DNA of 18,230 nucleotides from an uncultured Desulfarculaceae bacterium (GCA_937908275.1 CALERA010000426.1:1-18230); one strand, 5' to 3'. Counted from the first letter of the stretch, positions 7,128 through 14,615 are shown. The notes: generated by a model not told the origin, from the letters alone. Numbers and translations are program-made.

Positions 7128-7147
7128 GTCCTCCCCCCCCGGTTGGT

Positions 7148-7177
7148 TTGTCGCCCCGCGCCCGGGCGTGCTAGAAT
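7148..7177 (+). promoter_or_regulatory. candidate promoter for the ABC ATPase pair
   Basis: TTGTCG (7148-7153), 18-base spacer, TAGAAT (7172-7177), giving a leader of about 30 bases that contains the AAGGAG of the first ABC gene. Confidence 0.45.
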
Positions 7178-7213
7178 TCCGGAGCGAAACGCCGGACCAA
7201 GGAGCCATCGGGC

Positions 7214-8212
7214 TTGAGCCAACCGCTGCTGGACATCAAGGGACTGGTCACCGCCTTCCCCGGCCGGGGGGGCGAGTTGCGGGCCGTGGACGAGCTGGAC
7301 CTGAGCCTGCAACCGGCCGAGGTGCTGGGCCTGGTGGGCGAGAGCGGCTGTGGCAAGAGCCTGACCGCCCTGAGCGTGCTGGGGCTGGCGCCCCCGCCGG
7401 GCCGGGTGCGGGCCGGCAGCATCTTCTTCGAGGGCCGCGACCTCTTGACCCTGCCCGAGCCGGAGTTGCGCCAGATCCGGGGCGCGCGGGTCTCCATGGT
7501 CTTCCAGGAGCCCATGACCAGCCTCAACCCGGTCTTCAGCGTGGGCCGCCAGGTGGCCGAGCTGGTGGCCGCCCACCAGGACCTCCCCCCGGCCGAGGCC
7601 TGGGCCCGGGCGGTGGAGATGCTGGGCCGGGTGGGGGTGCCGGAGCCGGCGGCCCGGGCCAGGGCCTATCCCCACCAGCTCAGCGGCGGCCTGCGCCAGC
7701 GGGTGATGATCGCCATGGCCCTCATCCTGGACCCCCGCCTGGTGATGGCCGACGAGCCCACCACCGCCCTGGACGTGACTATCCAGGCCCAGATCCTGGA
7801 CCTGCTGCGCCGGTTGCAACAGGACAGCGGGGTGGGGGTGCTCCTGATCACCCACAACCTGGCGGTGGTGGCCCAGATGGCCTCGCGCCTGGCGGTGATG
7901 TACACCGGCCGTCTGGTGGAGGAAGCCCCGGTGGCCGGGCTCTTCGCCGAGCCCCTGCACCCCTACGCCGCCGGGCTGCTGGCCTGCCTGCCGGCCCGCG
8001 CCCCCCGGCGCGGCCAGCGCCTGCCCACCATCAAGGGCGTGGTGCCGCCCCTGGACGCCCTGCCCCCGGGTTGCAAGTTCAGCGACCGCTGCCCCCGGGC
8101 CTTTGCCGCCTGCCGCGAGGCCGAGCCGGACCTGGTGGAGGTGGCCCCGGGCCGCCGGGTGCGCTGCTTCCTGCACCATGACCAGGCCCGCCAGGCCCGG
8201 AGGGCGGCATGA
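7214..8212 (+). CDS. dipeptide/oligopeptide-type ABC transporter ATP-binding protein (OppD/DppD family)
   Basis: One of two ATPases that power uptake of peptides, nickel or related solutes through an OppBC-type permease. The 332-residue protein has Walker A GESGCGKS (42-49), Q-loop VFQEPMTSLNP, signature LSGGLRQR, Walker B with LVMADEPTTALD and the H-loop LLITHNLAVV. It ends in the oligopeptide C-terminal domain with four cysteines in GCKFSDRC-PRAFAAC-VRC, the pattern that can hold an iron-sulfur cluster in some DppD proteins. The start is TTG at 7214 with AAGGAG nine bases upstream; no better start fits the N-terminal MSQPLLDIKG. It overlaps the next gene by four bases (ATGA). Substrate is not readable, since no permease or binding-protein gene accompanies it here. 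Confidence 0.93.
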   Translation: MSQPLLDIKGLVTAFPGRGGELRAVDELDLSLQPAEVLGLVGESGCGKSLTALSVLGLAPPPGRVRAGSIFFEGRDLLTLPEPELRQIRGARVSMVFQEPMTSLNPVFSVGRQVAELVAAHQDLPPAEAWARAVEMLGRVGVPEPAARARAYPHQLSGGLRQRVMIAMALILDPRLVMADEPTTALDVTIQAQILDLLRRLQQDSGVGVLLITHNLAVVAQMASRLAVMYTGRLVEEAPVAGLFAEPLHPYAAGLLACLPARAPRRGQRLPTIKGVVPPLDALPPGCKFSDRCPRAFAACREAEPDLVEVAPGRRVRCFLHHDQARQARRAA

Positions 8213-9183
8213 TCCCCACGGCCGAGACCCTGGTCCAGGCCCAGGGCCTGAGCAAGCACTACCGGGTGGGGGCCGGGTTCCTGGGCAGCCAGCGCCGCAC
8301 CTTGCAGGCGGTGGACCAGGTGGACCTGGAGATTCGCTGTGGCGAGGTGCTGGGTCTGGTGGGCGAGAGCGGCTGCGGCAAGTCCACCCTGGGCCGCCTG
8401 ATCCTGCGCCTGACCGAGCCCTCGGCCGGCAAGGTGCTCTTCGAGGGCCGGGACGTGGGCGGCCTGGACCGGGGCCAGTTGCGGGCCCTGCGCCGCCAGA
8501 TGCAGATCGTCTTCCAGGACCCCATGACCAGCCTCAACCCCCGCCTGACCGTGGGCGGCATCCTGGGCGAGCCTTTTCGCATCCACGGCCTGGCCCAGGG
8601 CCGCGCGGTGGAGCGGCGGGTGGCGGAGTTGCTGGAGGCGGTGGGGCTGCGCCCCGACCACGCCGGCCGCTACCCCCACCAGTTCAGCGGCGGCCAGCGC
8701 CAGCGCATCGGCATCGCCCGGGCCCTGGCCCTGCGCCCCAAGCTGGTGGTGGCCGACGAGCCGGTCAGCGCCCTGGACGTCTCCATCCAGGCCCAGGTGA
8801 TGAATCTGCTGCTGGAGTTGCGGGAGAAGTTCGGCCTGACCTATCTATTGGTGGCCCACGACCTGACCGTGGTGCACCACCTGGCCGACCGCATCGCGGT
8901 GATGTACCTGGGCCGGGTGGTGGAGGTGGCCCCGGCCGAGGGCTTCGACCAGCCGCCGATGCACCCCTACAGCGCGGCCCTGTTCCATTCCGCGCCCATC
9001 GCCGACCCCACCCGCCAGACCCGGCCCCCGGCGCTCATGGGCGACGTGGCCAGCCCCCTGGCCCCCCCCCCGGGCTGCCGCTTCCATCCCCGCTGCCCCG
9101 AGGCCCAGGAGATCTGCCACCGCCAGGGACCGGCCCTGCGCGAGATCGCCCCCGGCCACCTCTGCGCCTGTCATTTCCGCTGA
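8209..9183 (+). CDS. dipeptide/oligopeptide-type ABC transporter ATP-binding protein (OppF/DppF family)
   Basis: Partner ATPase of the preceding gene; the two would form a heterodimer under a shared permease. The 324-residue protein has Walker A GESGCGKS, Q-loop VFQDPMTSLNPRLTVG, signature FSGGQRQRIGIARAL, Walker B with LVVADEPVSALD and H-loop LLVAHDLTVV. The N-terminal lead (AQGLSKHYRV, then an insertion before LQAVDQVDL) is the OppF pattern. Its C-terminal oligopeptide domain also has a cysteine set: GCRFHPRC, EIC and the final CAC. The ATG overlaps the stop of the first ATPase as ATGA, so translation is coupled. It ends three bases from the convergent hydrolase gene. Confidence 0.93.
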   Translation: MIPTAETLVQAQGLSKHYRVGAGFLGSQRRTLQAVDQVDLEIRCGEVLGLVGESGCGKSTLGRLILRLTEPSAGKVLFEGRDVGGLDRGQLRALRRQMQIVFQDPMTSLNPRLTVGGILGEPFRIHGLAQGRAVERRVAELLEAVGLRPDHAGRYPHQFSGGQRQRIGIARALALRPKLVVADEPVSALDVSIQAQVMNLLLELREKFGLTYLLVAHDLTVVHHLADRIAVMYLGRVVEVAPAEGFDQPPMHPYSAALFHSAPIADPTRQTRPPALMGDVASPLAPPPGCRFHPRCPEAQEICHRQGPALREIAPGHLCACHFR

Positions 9184-9186
9184 GGA

Positions 9187-9879
9187 CTAGCCCTGGTGCA
9201 GGGCCAGTTGCTTGTGGATGAAGTCCTCCACCTCCTGCACCGGCCGGTAGACCCCGTAGTGCCCCTCGGCCAGGATGTCGGCCTTCAAGGCCAGCAGCTT
9301 GGCCATGCTTTCCCGCCAGTGGCCCAGATCCGAGCCGAAAGCCGGGGAGAAGGGGCCATGCACGTCCTGGCCGAAGAGCACCTTTTGGCCCTCGACCTGG
9401 CACCAGGCGCAGATGGAGCCCGGGGTGTGGCCCGGGGTGTGGATCACGGTCAAATCCTGACCATCGCCCAGGGGCAGCCGGAAGCCGTCCTCCACCATCT
9501 GGTCGGCGGTCACCGTCTCCAGGCTCAGGCCGTACCAGTGCGCGGCGCTGCGCTGGCTGTCGCCCTGGGCCAGGACCCAGGCGTCGTCCGGGTGCATCAG
9601 GATCTGGCAGCCGGTGCGGCGGCGGATCTCGGCCGCGCCCCCGCAGTGGTCAATGTGGGCGTGGGTCAGGAGGAGATGGGTCAGGGTCCTCTGGCAGGCG
9701 CGGTTGACCAGGTCCAGGATGCGCCCGGCGCTGGGCCCGGAGCCGCAGTCCACCAGCACCGAGGCGGCGTCGCTGCAAACCAGATAGCAGAGGCAGTCGC
9801 GGGGATCGGAGAGGTCGGGCCCACCCACCATGAAAACGTTGTCTACCAGCCGACGGGGCTGAGGCCGGTTGGGGCTCAT
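9187..9879 (-). CDS. metallo-beta-lactamase-fold hydrolase
   Basis: A 230-residue cytoplasmic MBL-fold protein with the whole metal-ligand set: THAHIDHCGG (His73, His75, Asp77, His78), a third His in HTPGHTPGS, the bridging Asp in GQDVHG, and a last His in EGHYGVY. The fold includes glyoxalase II, lactonases, quinolone-response enzymes and many unknown hydrolases, and nothing here fixes the substrate. The ATG at 9879 has GAGGTG seven bases upstream. It is a single gene on the minus strand, convergent with the ABC ATPases and divergent from the membrane-protein operon, so it is probably transcribed alone from the 9880-10126 spacer. Confidence 0.88.
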   Translation of the reverse strand: MSPNRPQPRRLVDNVFMVGGPDLSDPRDCLCYLVCSDAASVLVDCGSGPSAGRILDLVNRACQRTLTHLLLTHAHIDHCGGAAEIRRRTGCQILMHPDDAWVLAQGDSQRSAAHWYGLSLETVTADQMVEDGFRLPLGDGQDLTVIHTPGHTPGSICAWCQVEGQKVLFGQDVHGPFSPAFGSDLGHWRESMAKLLALKADILAEGHYGVYRPVQEVEDFIHKQLALHQG

Positions 9880-10126
9880 GTTGTCACCTCGCGTGGCCGA
9901 AGGGTTCGCGGGATTTCTCGCGGTCGCCTCAGGCGCGGTCGGTCCCGGGCGGGGAGCGGGAGGACGCGGGCGGGGCAGGGACCGCGAATGTCCACAGTAT
10001 GCCGCCCAGGCCGGCGGCGGAGCAAGCCCCTAGCTAGTTCCTTATGGCTGGTTGCCAAAACCCCGCCGCGCGTTTAGTCTGGACTCAGGTTTCGCGCCGC
10101 GCCGGACGCATCCTGGGGAGAACGCC
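9880..10126. other. 247-base divergent spacer between the MBL-fold gene and the 10127 operon
   Basis: No gene supported. It holds the plus-strand promoter candidate at 10052-10080. On the minus strand TTGGCA and TAGCTA 16 bases apart (around 10035-10060) could serve the MBL-fold gene, but this is weak. A plus-strand frame from 10052 is open through the spacer, but it begins in the -35 element and I do not accept its extra 25 codons. Confidence 0.5.
10052..10080 (+). promoter_or_regulatory. candidate promoter for the 10127-14559 operon
   Basis: TTGCCA (10052-10057), 17-base spacer, TAGTCT (10075-10080). It predicts transcription from about 10087 and a 40-base leader to the TTG at 10127, which has its own ribosome binding site. 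The -35 and spacer length match the candidate at 3431-3459. Confidence 0.45.
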
Positions 10127-10906
10127 TTGCGCCCGCATCACGCAGCATCATATTTCAATCTGGCGGAAAAAGCCGTCATCGCCCTGGGTCTGCTGGGCCT
10201 GTCCCTGCTGTTGTACGGAGTCACCTACTGGCTTTTCGGCGACCTTCCCCTGATGCAGAAATATTTCATGCTCCACCTGGCCTTCCTGCCGGTCCACGCC
10301 CTGGTGCTCACGGTTATCCTTGAGGAACTGCTTAGCTTTCGTGAGCGCATCTCGCGCCGCCGCCGCCTCAACACCTACCTGGGGGTCTTTTTCCGCCGCA
10401 TGGGCATCGATCTCTATCTGCGCCTGGTGGGCCTGTTGGACAACCGCGAGGAGTTGGAGGGCATCATCCTGGTGCAACCCCACTGGCACCACCGCGACTT
10501 CCGCGCGGCCCGCCGCCGTCTGACCCAGTTCGAGCCCCAGATGCGCCCCGATCCCCAGGGCATGCGCGAGCTGTTGGAGTTTCTGGCGGGCAACGACAGC
10601 GAGATCCTGGAGATGACCCGCAACCCCTATCTCTGGGAATTTGATAACTTTTATCGCATGGTGGTGGCCTTCTTCCATTTTCTGGAGCAGACTCGCTTCC
10701 GGGACGAGCCGGCCCTGACCAGCCCCTGGCTGCTGGGCCATCTGGCCCAGGAGGCCGGCAAGACCCTGCAGATGCTGCTCTTGATCTGGTTGGGCTACCT
10801 GGAGCAACTGAAGAAGGACCACCCGATCCTGTTCCGCTCCCAGCTGGGGGTGCACAACACCGTGGTTCCCATTCTGTTGGACGAGGATTGGGACGAACGA
10901 AATTGA
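10127..10906 (+). CDS. unrecognised protein with two N-terminal membrane helices
   Basis: I do not recognise this 259-residue protein. Two hydrophobic helices (about 16-38, LGLLGLSLLLYG; and 46-68, LAFLPVHALVLTVILEELL) are joined by a short loop, then a basic RERISRRRR stretch leads into a cytoplasmic domain of about 190 residues. That domain is helical-looking, rich in Leu, Phe, Arg and Glu, with a histidine cluster PHWHHRDF and conserved-looking aromatic stretches (WEFDNFYRMVVAFFHFLEQ). No nucleotide-binding or catalytic motif was found. The positive-inside rule puts both termini in the cytoplasm. The start is TTG 10127 with GGGGAG six bases upstream; a longer frame from TTG 10052 overlaps the promoter. 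It is 40 bases ahead of the TVP38 gene in the same direction and probably in its operon. Confidence 0.75.
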   Translation: MRPHHAASYFNLAEKAVIALGLLGLSLLLYGVTYWLFGDLPLMQKYFMLHLAFLPVHALVLTVILEELLSFRERISRRRRLNTYLGVFFRRMGIDLYLRLVGLLDNREELEGIILVQPHWHHRDFRAARRRLTQFEPQMRPDPQGMRELLEFLAGNDSEILEMTRNPYLWEFDNFYRMVVAFFHFLEQTRFRDEPALTSPWLLGHLAQEAGKTLQMLLLIWLGYLEQLKKDHPILFRSQLGVHNTVVPILLDEDWDERN

Positions 10907-10946
10907 GCGCCCGCTTTTCCCTGGTGGGCAAACCGCGAGGCCCGGC

Positions 10947-11693
10947 ATGAACCAGTCCGCCCCCGTAGAGCCACCCCCGCCGCCCGCCCGGCGGGGCCTC
11001 CCCTGGCGTCCCATCCTGCTGATCCTGGCGGTGGCGGGGGTGATGGCCCTGGCCTGGGCCTGGGACCTGGGCGCGCGCATCCGCGAGTTGCAGGGCTGGA
11101 TCGCCGGCCTGGGGGCCTGGGGGCCGCTGGCCTTTGTCCTGCTCTACGGCCTGGCCACCCTGGCCGCCCTGCCCGGCCTGGCCCTGACCGCCATCGCCGG
11201 GGCGCTCTTCGGCTCCCTGGTGGGGGTGGTGGCGGTCAGCGCCGGCTCCACCCTGGGCGCGGCCCTGGCCTTCCTGGCCGCGCGCTACTTCGCCCGCAAG
11301 AGCATCGAGGCCTGGCTGGCCGGCAATCCCCGCTTCCAGAAACTGGACGCCATGGTCCAGCGCCAGGGGGCGGTGGTGGTGGCCATCACCCGCCTGGTGC
11401 CCCTGTTCCCCTTCAACCTGCTCAACTTCGGCTTCGGCCTGACCAGGGTGCCCTTTGGCACCTACCTGCTCTATTCCTGGCTCTGCATGCTGCCCGGCAC
11501 CGTGCTCTACGTGGCGGGCTTCGACGCCCTGTTCACCGGCCTGGCCCAGGGCCGGGTGCCCTGGGCCCTGCTCGCGGTGGTGGCGGTCATGGCCCTCCTG
11601 CTGACCCTGATCATCCGCCAGGCCCGCCGCCGATTGGCGCCGGAGGCCGCCCCGGCCCCGGCCGACAACTCCCCGGACCGGAGCCAGCCATGA
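10947..11693 (+). CDS. TVP38/TMEM64 family membrane protein (DedA-like, SNARE-associated fold)
   Basis: A 248-residue integral membrane protein. After a proline-rich N-terminus and a first helix (about 24-44) come the family landmarks: LPGLALTAIAGALFG, GSTLGAALAFLAARYFAR, the re-entrant-loop signature RLVPLFPFNLLNFGFG, and a C-terminal helix before a Pro/Ala-rich tail. DedA-superfamily proteins are thought to move lipids across membranes; the role of the TVP38 branch in bacteria is not settled. ATG 10947 has GAGG six bases upstream. Its stop overlaps the next start as ATGA, so it is coupled to the flavoprotein gene, a pairing often seen and in some genomes fused into one protein. Confidence 0.9.
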   Translation: MNQSAPVEPPPPPARRGLPWRPILLILAVAGVMALAWAWDLGARIRELQGWIAGLGAWGPLAFVLLYGLATLAALPGLALTAIAGALFGSLVGVVAVSAGSTLGAALAFLAARYFARKSIEAWLAGNPRFQKLDAMVQRQGAVVVAITRLVPLFPFNLLNFGFGLTRVPFGTYLLYSWLCMLPGTVLYVAGFDALFTGLAQGRVPWALLAVVAVMALLLTLIIRQARRRLAPEAAPAPADNSPDRSQP

Positions 11694-13213
11694 GCCCTAA
11701 CCCGCCCCTGACGCCCCTGGACGCCGCCAACCAGGCTCTCCTGGACCTGGTCCACCCGGCGGACTGGACCAACCCCACCCCCACCGGACGCTACAATCTG
11801 GTGGTGGTGGGCGGCGGCACCGCCGGGCTGGTCTGCGCGGCCGGGGCCGCCGGCCTGGGGGCGCGGGTGGCCCTGGTGGAGCGCCACCTGCTGGGCGGCG
11901 ACTGCCTGAACAGCGGCTGCGTGCCCAGCAAGGCGCTCCTGCGCGCCGCCCGCCTGGCCGGCGAGGCCCGCCGGGCGGCGGATCTGGGCCTGGTGCGCCT
12001 GGATGGCGACGCCCGGCCCGACTTCGGGGCGGTGATGGCCCGGGTGCGGGGCCTGCGCGCCCAGATCGCGGTGCATGACTCGGCCCAGCGCCTGCGCGAC
12101 CTGGGGGTGGACGTCTTCCTGGGCCAGGGCCGATTCCTGGACCGTCACGCCCTGGAGGTGAACGGCCAGCGCCTGGAGTTCGCCAAGGCGGTCATCGCCA
12201 CCGGCTCCCGCCCCGGCGGCCTGCCCTTCCCGGGGCTCAAGGAGGCCGGCTACCTCACCAACCAGACCTTCTTCAACCTCACCGCCCTGCCCGCCCGTCT
12301 GGCGGTCCTGGGCACCGGGCCAATCGGTTGCGAACTGGCCCAGGCCCTGGCCCGCCTGGGCAGCCGGGTGCTGATGGTGGGCCGCTCCGACCAGATCATG
12401 ACCCGGGAGGACCCGGACGCGGCGGCGGTGGTGGCCGAGGCCCTGATGGCCGACGGGGTGGACCTGCGCCTGGGCGCCAGCGTGACCCAGGTGGAGGTCC
12501 GGGACGGGGAAAAAATCATACATTTGGCGCGCGGCGGCCAGAGCGAGGCCGTGGCGGTGGACCAGATCCTGGTGGGGGCCGGCCGGACGCCCAACCTGGA
12601 GGGCCTGGGCCTGGAGGCGGCCGGGGTGGCGGCCGAGGCCAAGACCGGGGTCAAGGTGGACGATTTCCTGCGCACCAGCAATCCCGACATCTTCGCCGCC
12701 GGCGACGTCTGCCTGGAGGCCAAGTTCACCCACATGGCCGACATGAGCGCCCGCATCGTGTTGCGCAACGCGCTCTTCGCCGGCCGGGACCGGCTCAGCC
12801 AGGTCGTCGCGCCCTGGTGCACCTACACCGACCCCGAGGTGGCCCACTGCGGGCTGAGCCCCGCGGAAGCGGAGCGGCGCGGCCTCGCCCATGAAACCAT
12901 CCGGGTGGATTTAAGCGCGGTGGACCGGGCCTTGCTGGAGGGGCGGAGCGAGGGCCTCCTGAAGGTCCTGGTCAAGGCCGGGACGGACGCCATCCTGGGC
13001 GCGACCCTGGTGGCCCCCCACGCCGGGGAGAGCATCAGCCAGCTCACCCTGGCCATCGCCTCCGGCCTGGGCCTGAAGGCCCTGGCCAACCTGGTGCAAC
13101 CCTATCCCACCACGGCCGAGGTCATCAAGAAGGCGGCCGACGCCTTCAACCGTCGCCGCTTGAGCCCGGGGGTGGCCAAATGGCTGGGCCGCTGGCTGGC
13201 CTGGCGGAGGTAA
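11690..13213 (+). CDS. mercuric-reductase-like FAD-dependent pyridine nucleotide-disulfide oxidoreductase
   Basis: A 507-residue flavoprotein of the group that includes dihydrolipoamide dehydrogenase, glutathione reductase and MerA. Seen in order: a 35-residue N-terminal extension, FAD-binding VVVGGGTAGL (38-47), the redox disulfide CLNSGC (Cys72, Cys77), ATGSRPG, a second Rossmann motif LGTGPIGCE for NAD(P)H, and the second FAD motif DIFAAGDV. At the dimer interface the usual HPTxxE of lipoamide and glutathione reductases reads YPTTAE: the catalytic His is Tyr, as in MerA-type enzymes, while the Glu stays. The C-terminal Cys pair and the N-terminal heavy-metal domain of true MerA are absent, so mercury reduction should not be assumed. 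It is coupled to the TVP38 gene and followed at once by the glycosyltransferase fusion. Confidence 0.92.
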   Translation: MSPNPPLTPLDAANQALLDLVHPADWTNPTPTGRYNLVVVGGGTAGLVCAAGAAGLGARVALVERHLLGGDCLNSGCVPSKALLRAARLAGEARRAADLGLVRLDGDARPDFGAVMARVRGLRAQIAVHDSAQRLRDLGVDVFLGQGRFLDRHALEVNGQRLEFAKAVIATGSRPGGLPFPGLKEAGYLTNQTFFNLTALPARLAVLGTGPIGCELAQALARLGSRVLMVGRSDQIMTREDPDAAAVVAEALMADGVDLRLGASVTQVEVRDGEKIIHLARGGQSEAVAVDQILVGAGRTPNLEGLGLEAAGVAAEAKTGVKVDDFLRTSNPDIFAAGDVCLEAKFTHMADMSARIVLRNALFAGRDRLSQVVAPWCTYTDPEVAHCGLSPAEAERRGLAHETIRVDLSAVDRALLEGRSEGLLKVLVKAGTDAILGATLVAPHAGESISQLTLAIASGLGLKALANLVQPYPTTAEVIKKAADAFNRRRLSPGVAKWLGRWLAWRR

Positions 13214-13221
13214 ATCATCCG

Positions 13222-14559
13222 GTGTTGCCTGTCAGCCAACGCCTGATTCTTTTCACCCGCTGGCCCCGACCGGGCCAGACCAAGACCCGCCTGATCCCGG
13301 CCCTGGGGTCCACGGGCGCGGCCGAGGTCCAGCTCCGCCTGACCGAGCGGACCCTGGCCACCTGCCGGGAGCTCCTCCGCCGGATGCCGGTGCGCCTGGA
13401 GTTGCGCGGCGAGGGCGCGTACCAGGCCGCCTTCCGCCGCTGGCTGGGCCTGGCCCCCCTGATCCGGCCCCAGGCCCCGGTGGACCTGGGCCTGCGCATG
13501 GACCTGGCCCTGCGCACCGCCCTGGCCGAGGGCGAGCAGCGGGTGGTGCTCATCGGCTCCGACTGCCCCGGCCTGACCCCGGACATCCTGGAGCAAGCCT
13601 TCGCCGCCCTGGCCGGGCATGACCTGGTGTTGGGTCCGGCCCTGGACGGCGGTTACTACCTGGTGGGCCTGACCCGGCCGGCCCCCGGCCTGTTCCAGGA
13701 CATCGCCTGGGGCACGGACCGGGTGCGGGGCCAAACCCTGCGCAAGGCCGAGGAGTTGGGCCTCAAGGCGGCCCTCTTGCCCGAGCTGGCCGACCTGGAC
13801 CGGCCGGAGGACCTGCCCCTCCTGGACTCCGCGCCGCCCCTGCCCCCGCGTCCGCCCGCGCCGGAGGTCATCTCGGTGGTGATCCCGGCCCTGAACGAGG
13901 CCGCCCACCTGCCGGCGGCCATCGCCAGCGCCGCCGGGCCGGGGGTGGAGGTCATCGTGGTGGATGGCGGCAGCCGCGACCAGACCTTGGCCATTGCCCG
14001 CCAGGCCGGGACCCTGGCCCTGGCCAGCTTCCGGGGCCGGGGCCGGCAACAAAACCTGGGCGCGGCCCTGGCCCGGGGCGGGGTGCTGCTGTTCCTGCAC
14101 GCCGACAGCCGGTTGCCGCCCGGCTGGCAGGCCGAGGTCCGCCGGGTGCTGGCCGATTCCGGGGCGGCCCTGGGCTGCTTCCGCTTCGCCCTGGACCAAC
14201 CCCTGCCCGGCGCGGGCCTGCTGGAGGCCATGGTCCACCTGCGCACCCGGCTTTTGGGCCTGCCCTACGGCGACCAGGCCCTGTTCCTGCCGGCCGGGGT
14301 CTTCGCCGCCCTGGGCGGGTTCACGGAATTGCCCATCATGGAGGATTACGACCTGGTCAGGCGCGCCGGCCGCCTGGGCCGGGTGATCCAGGCCCGCCTG
14401 ACCGCGCCCACCTCCGGCCGCCGCTGGCGCACCCTGGGGGTGACGCGGACCACAATCGTCAACCAAGCCATACTCTTGGGCCACGCCCTGGGCTTGGCCC
14501 CGGAGCGCCTGGCGCGCCTGTATGGGTCCCTGCAAGGGCGTGGGGACGCAACCGATTAA
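13222..14559 (+). CDS. fused glycosyltransferase: TIGR04282-type (DUF2064) domain plus TIGR04283-type GT2 domain
   Basis: A 445-residue fusion of two nucleotide-sugar-binding domains usually encoded separately as 'rSAM/selenodomain-associated transferase 1' and '2'. The first (about 1-200) has TRWPRPGQTKTRL, LIGSDCPGL and LGPALDGGYYLVGL. A proline-rich linker (PPLPPRPPAPE) leads to the second, a GT2-type domain with VVIPALNEAAHL, VDGGSRDQT, GRGRQQNLGAALA, FLHADSRLP (the DxD-like metal site) and the acceptor-side MEDYDLVRRAG. The frame is open from ATG 13180 inside the flavoprotein gene, but GGAGGT at 13206-13211 points to GTG 13222, which also gives the family N-terminus just before LILFTRWP. 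It ends the operon; its stop lies in a hairpin. Confidence 0.88.
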   Translation: MLPVSQRLILFTRWPRPGQTKTRLIPALGSTGAAEVQLRLTERTLATCRELLRRMPVRLELRGEGAYQAAFRRWLGLAPLIRPQAPVDLGLRMDLALRTALAEGEQRVVLIGSDCPGLTPDILEQAFAALAGHDLVLGPALDGGYYLVGLTRPAPGLFQDIAWGTDRVRGQTLRKAEELGLKAALLPELADLDRPEDLPLLDSAPPLPPRPPAPEVISVVIPALNEAAHLPAAIASAAGPGVEVIVVDGGSRDQTLAIARQAGTLALASFRGRGRQQNLGAALARGGVLLFLHADSRLPPGWQAEVRRVLADSGAALGCFRFALDQPLPGAGLLEAMVHLRTRLLGLPYGDQALFLPAGVFAALGGFTELPIMEDYDLVRRAGRLGRVIQARLTAPTSGRRWRTLGVTRTTIVNQAILLGHALGLAPERLARLYGSLQGRGDATD

Positions 14560-14577
14560 TAAAACCAAAATAATCGG
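14552..14577 (+). terminator. weak terminator-like hairpin overlapping the fusion gene stop
   Basis: CCGATTA (14552-14558) and TAATCGG (14571-14577) flank a 12-base AT-rich loop and are followed by ATTTTG. The stop codon TAA is in the left arm. The stem is only seven pairs and AT-rich, so it is a poor intrinsic terminator, but it stands at the boundary between two transcription units. Confidence 0.4.
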
Positions 14578-14586
14578 ATTTTGTAC

Positions 14587-14598
14587 GAAGAATTCTTC
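14587..14598. promoter_or_regulatory. 12-bp palindrome GAAGAATTCTTC upstream of the fumarase-sdh promoter
   Basis: A perfect palindrome centred about 24 bases before the -35 element. The position suits an activator or an upstream operator for the operon. No matching regulator is encoded nearby. Confidence 0.35.
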
Positions 14599-14615
14599 AT
14601 CTGCCGTAGGGGGGG

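Noticed and set aside
11690..13213. True mercuric reductase and a mer resistance operon
   Set aside because: The C-terminal cysteine pair and heavy-metal domain are missing, and no merR, merT or merP gene is present.
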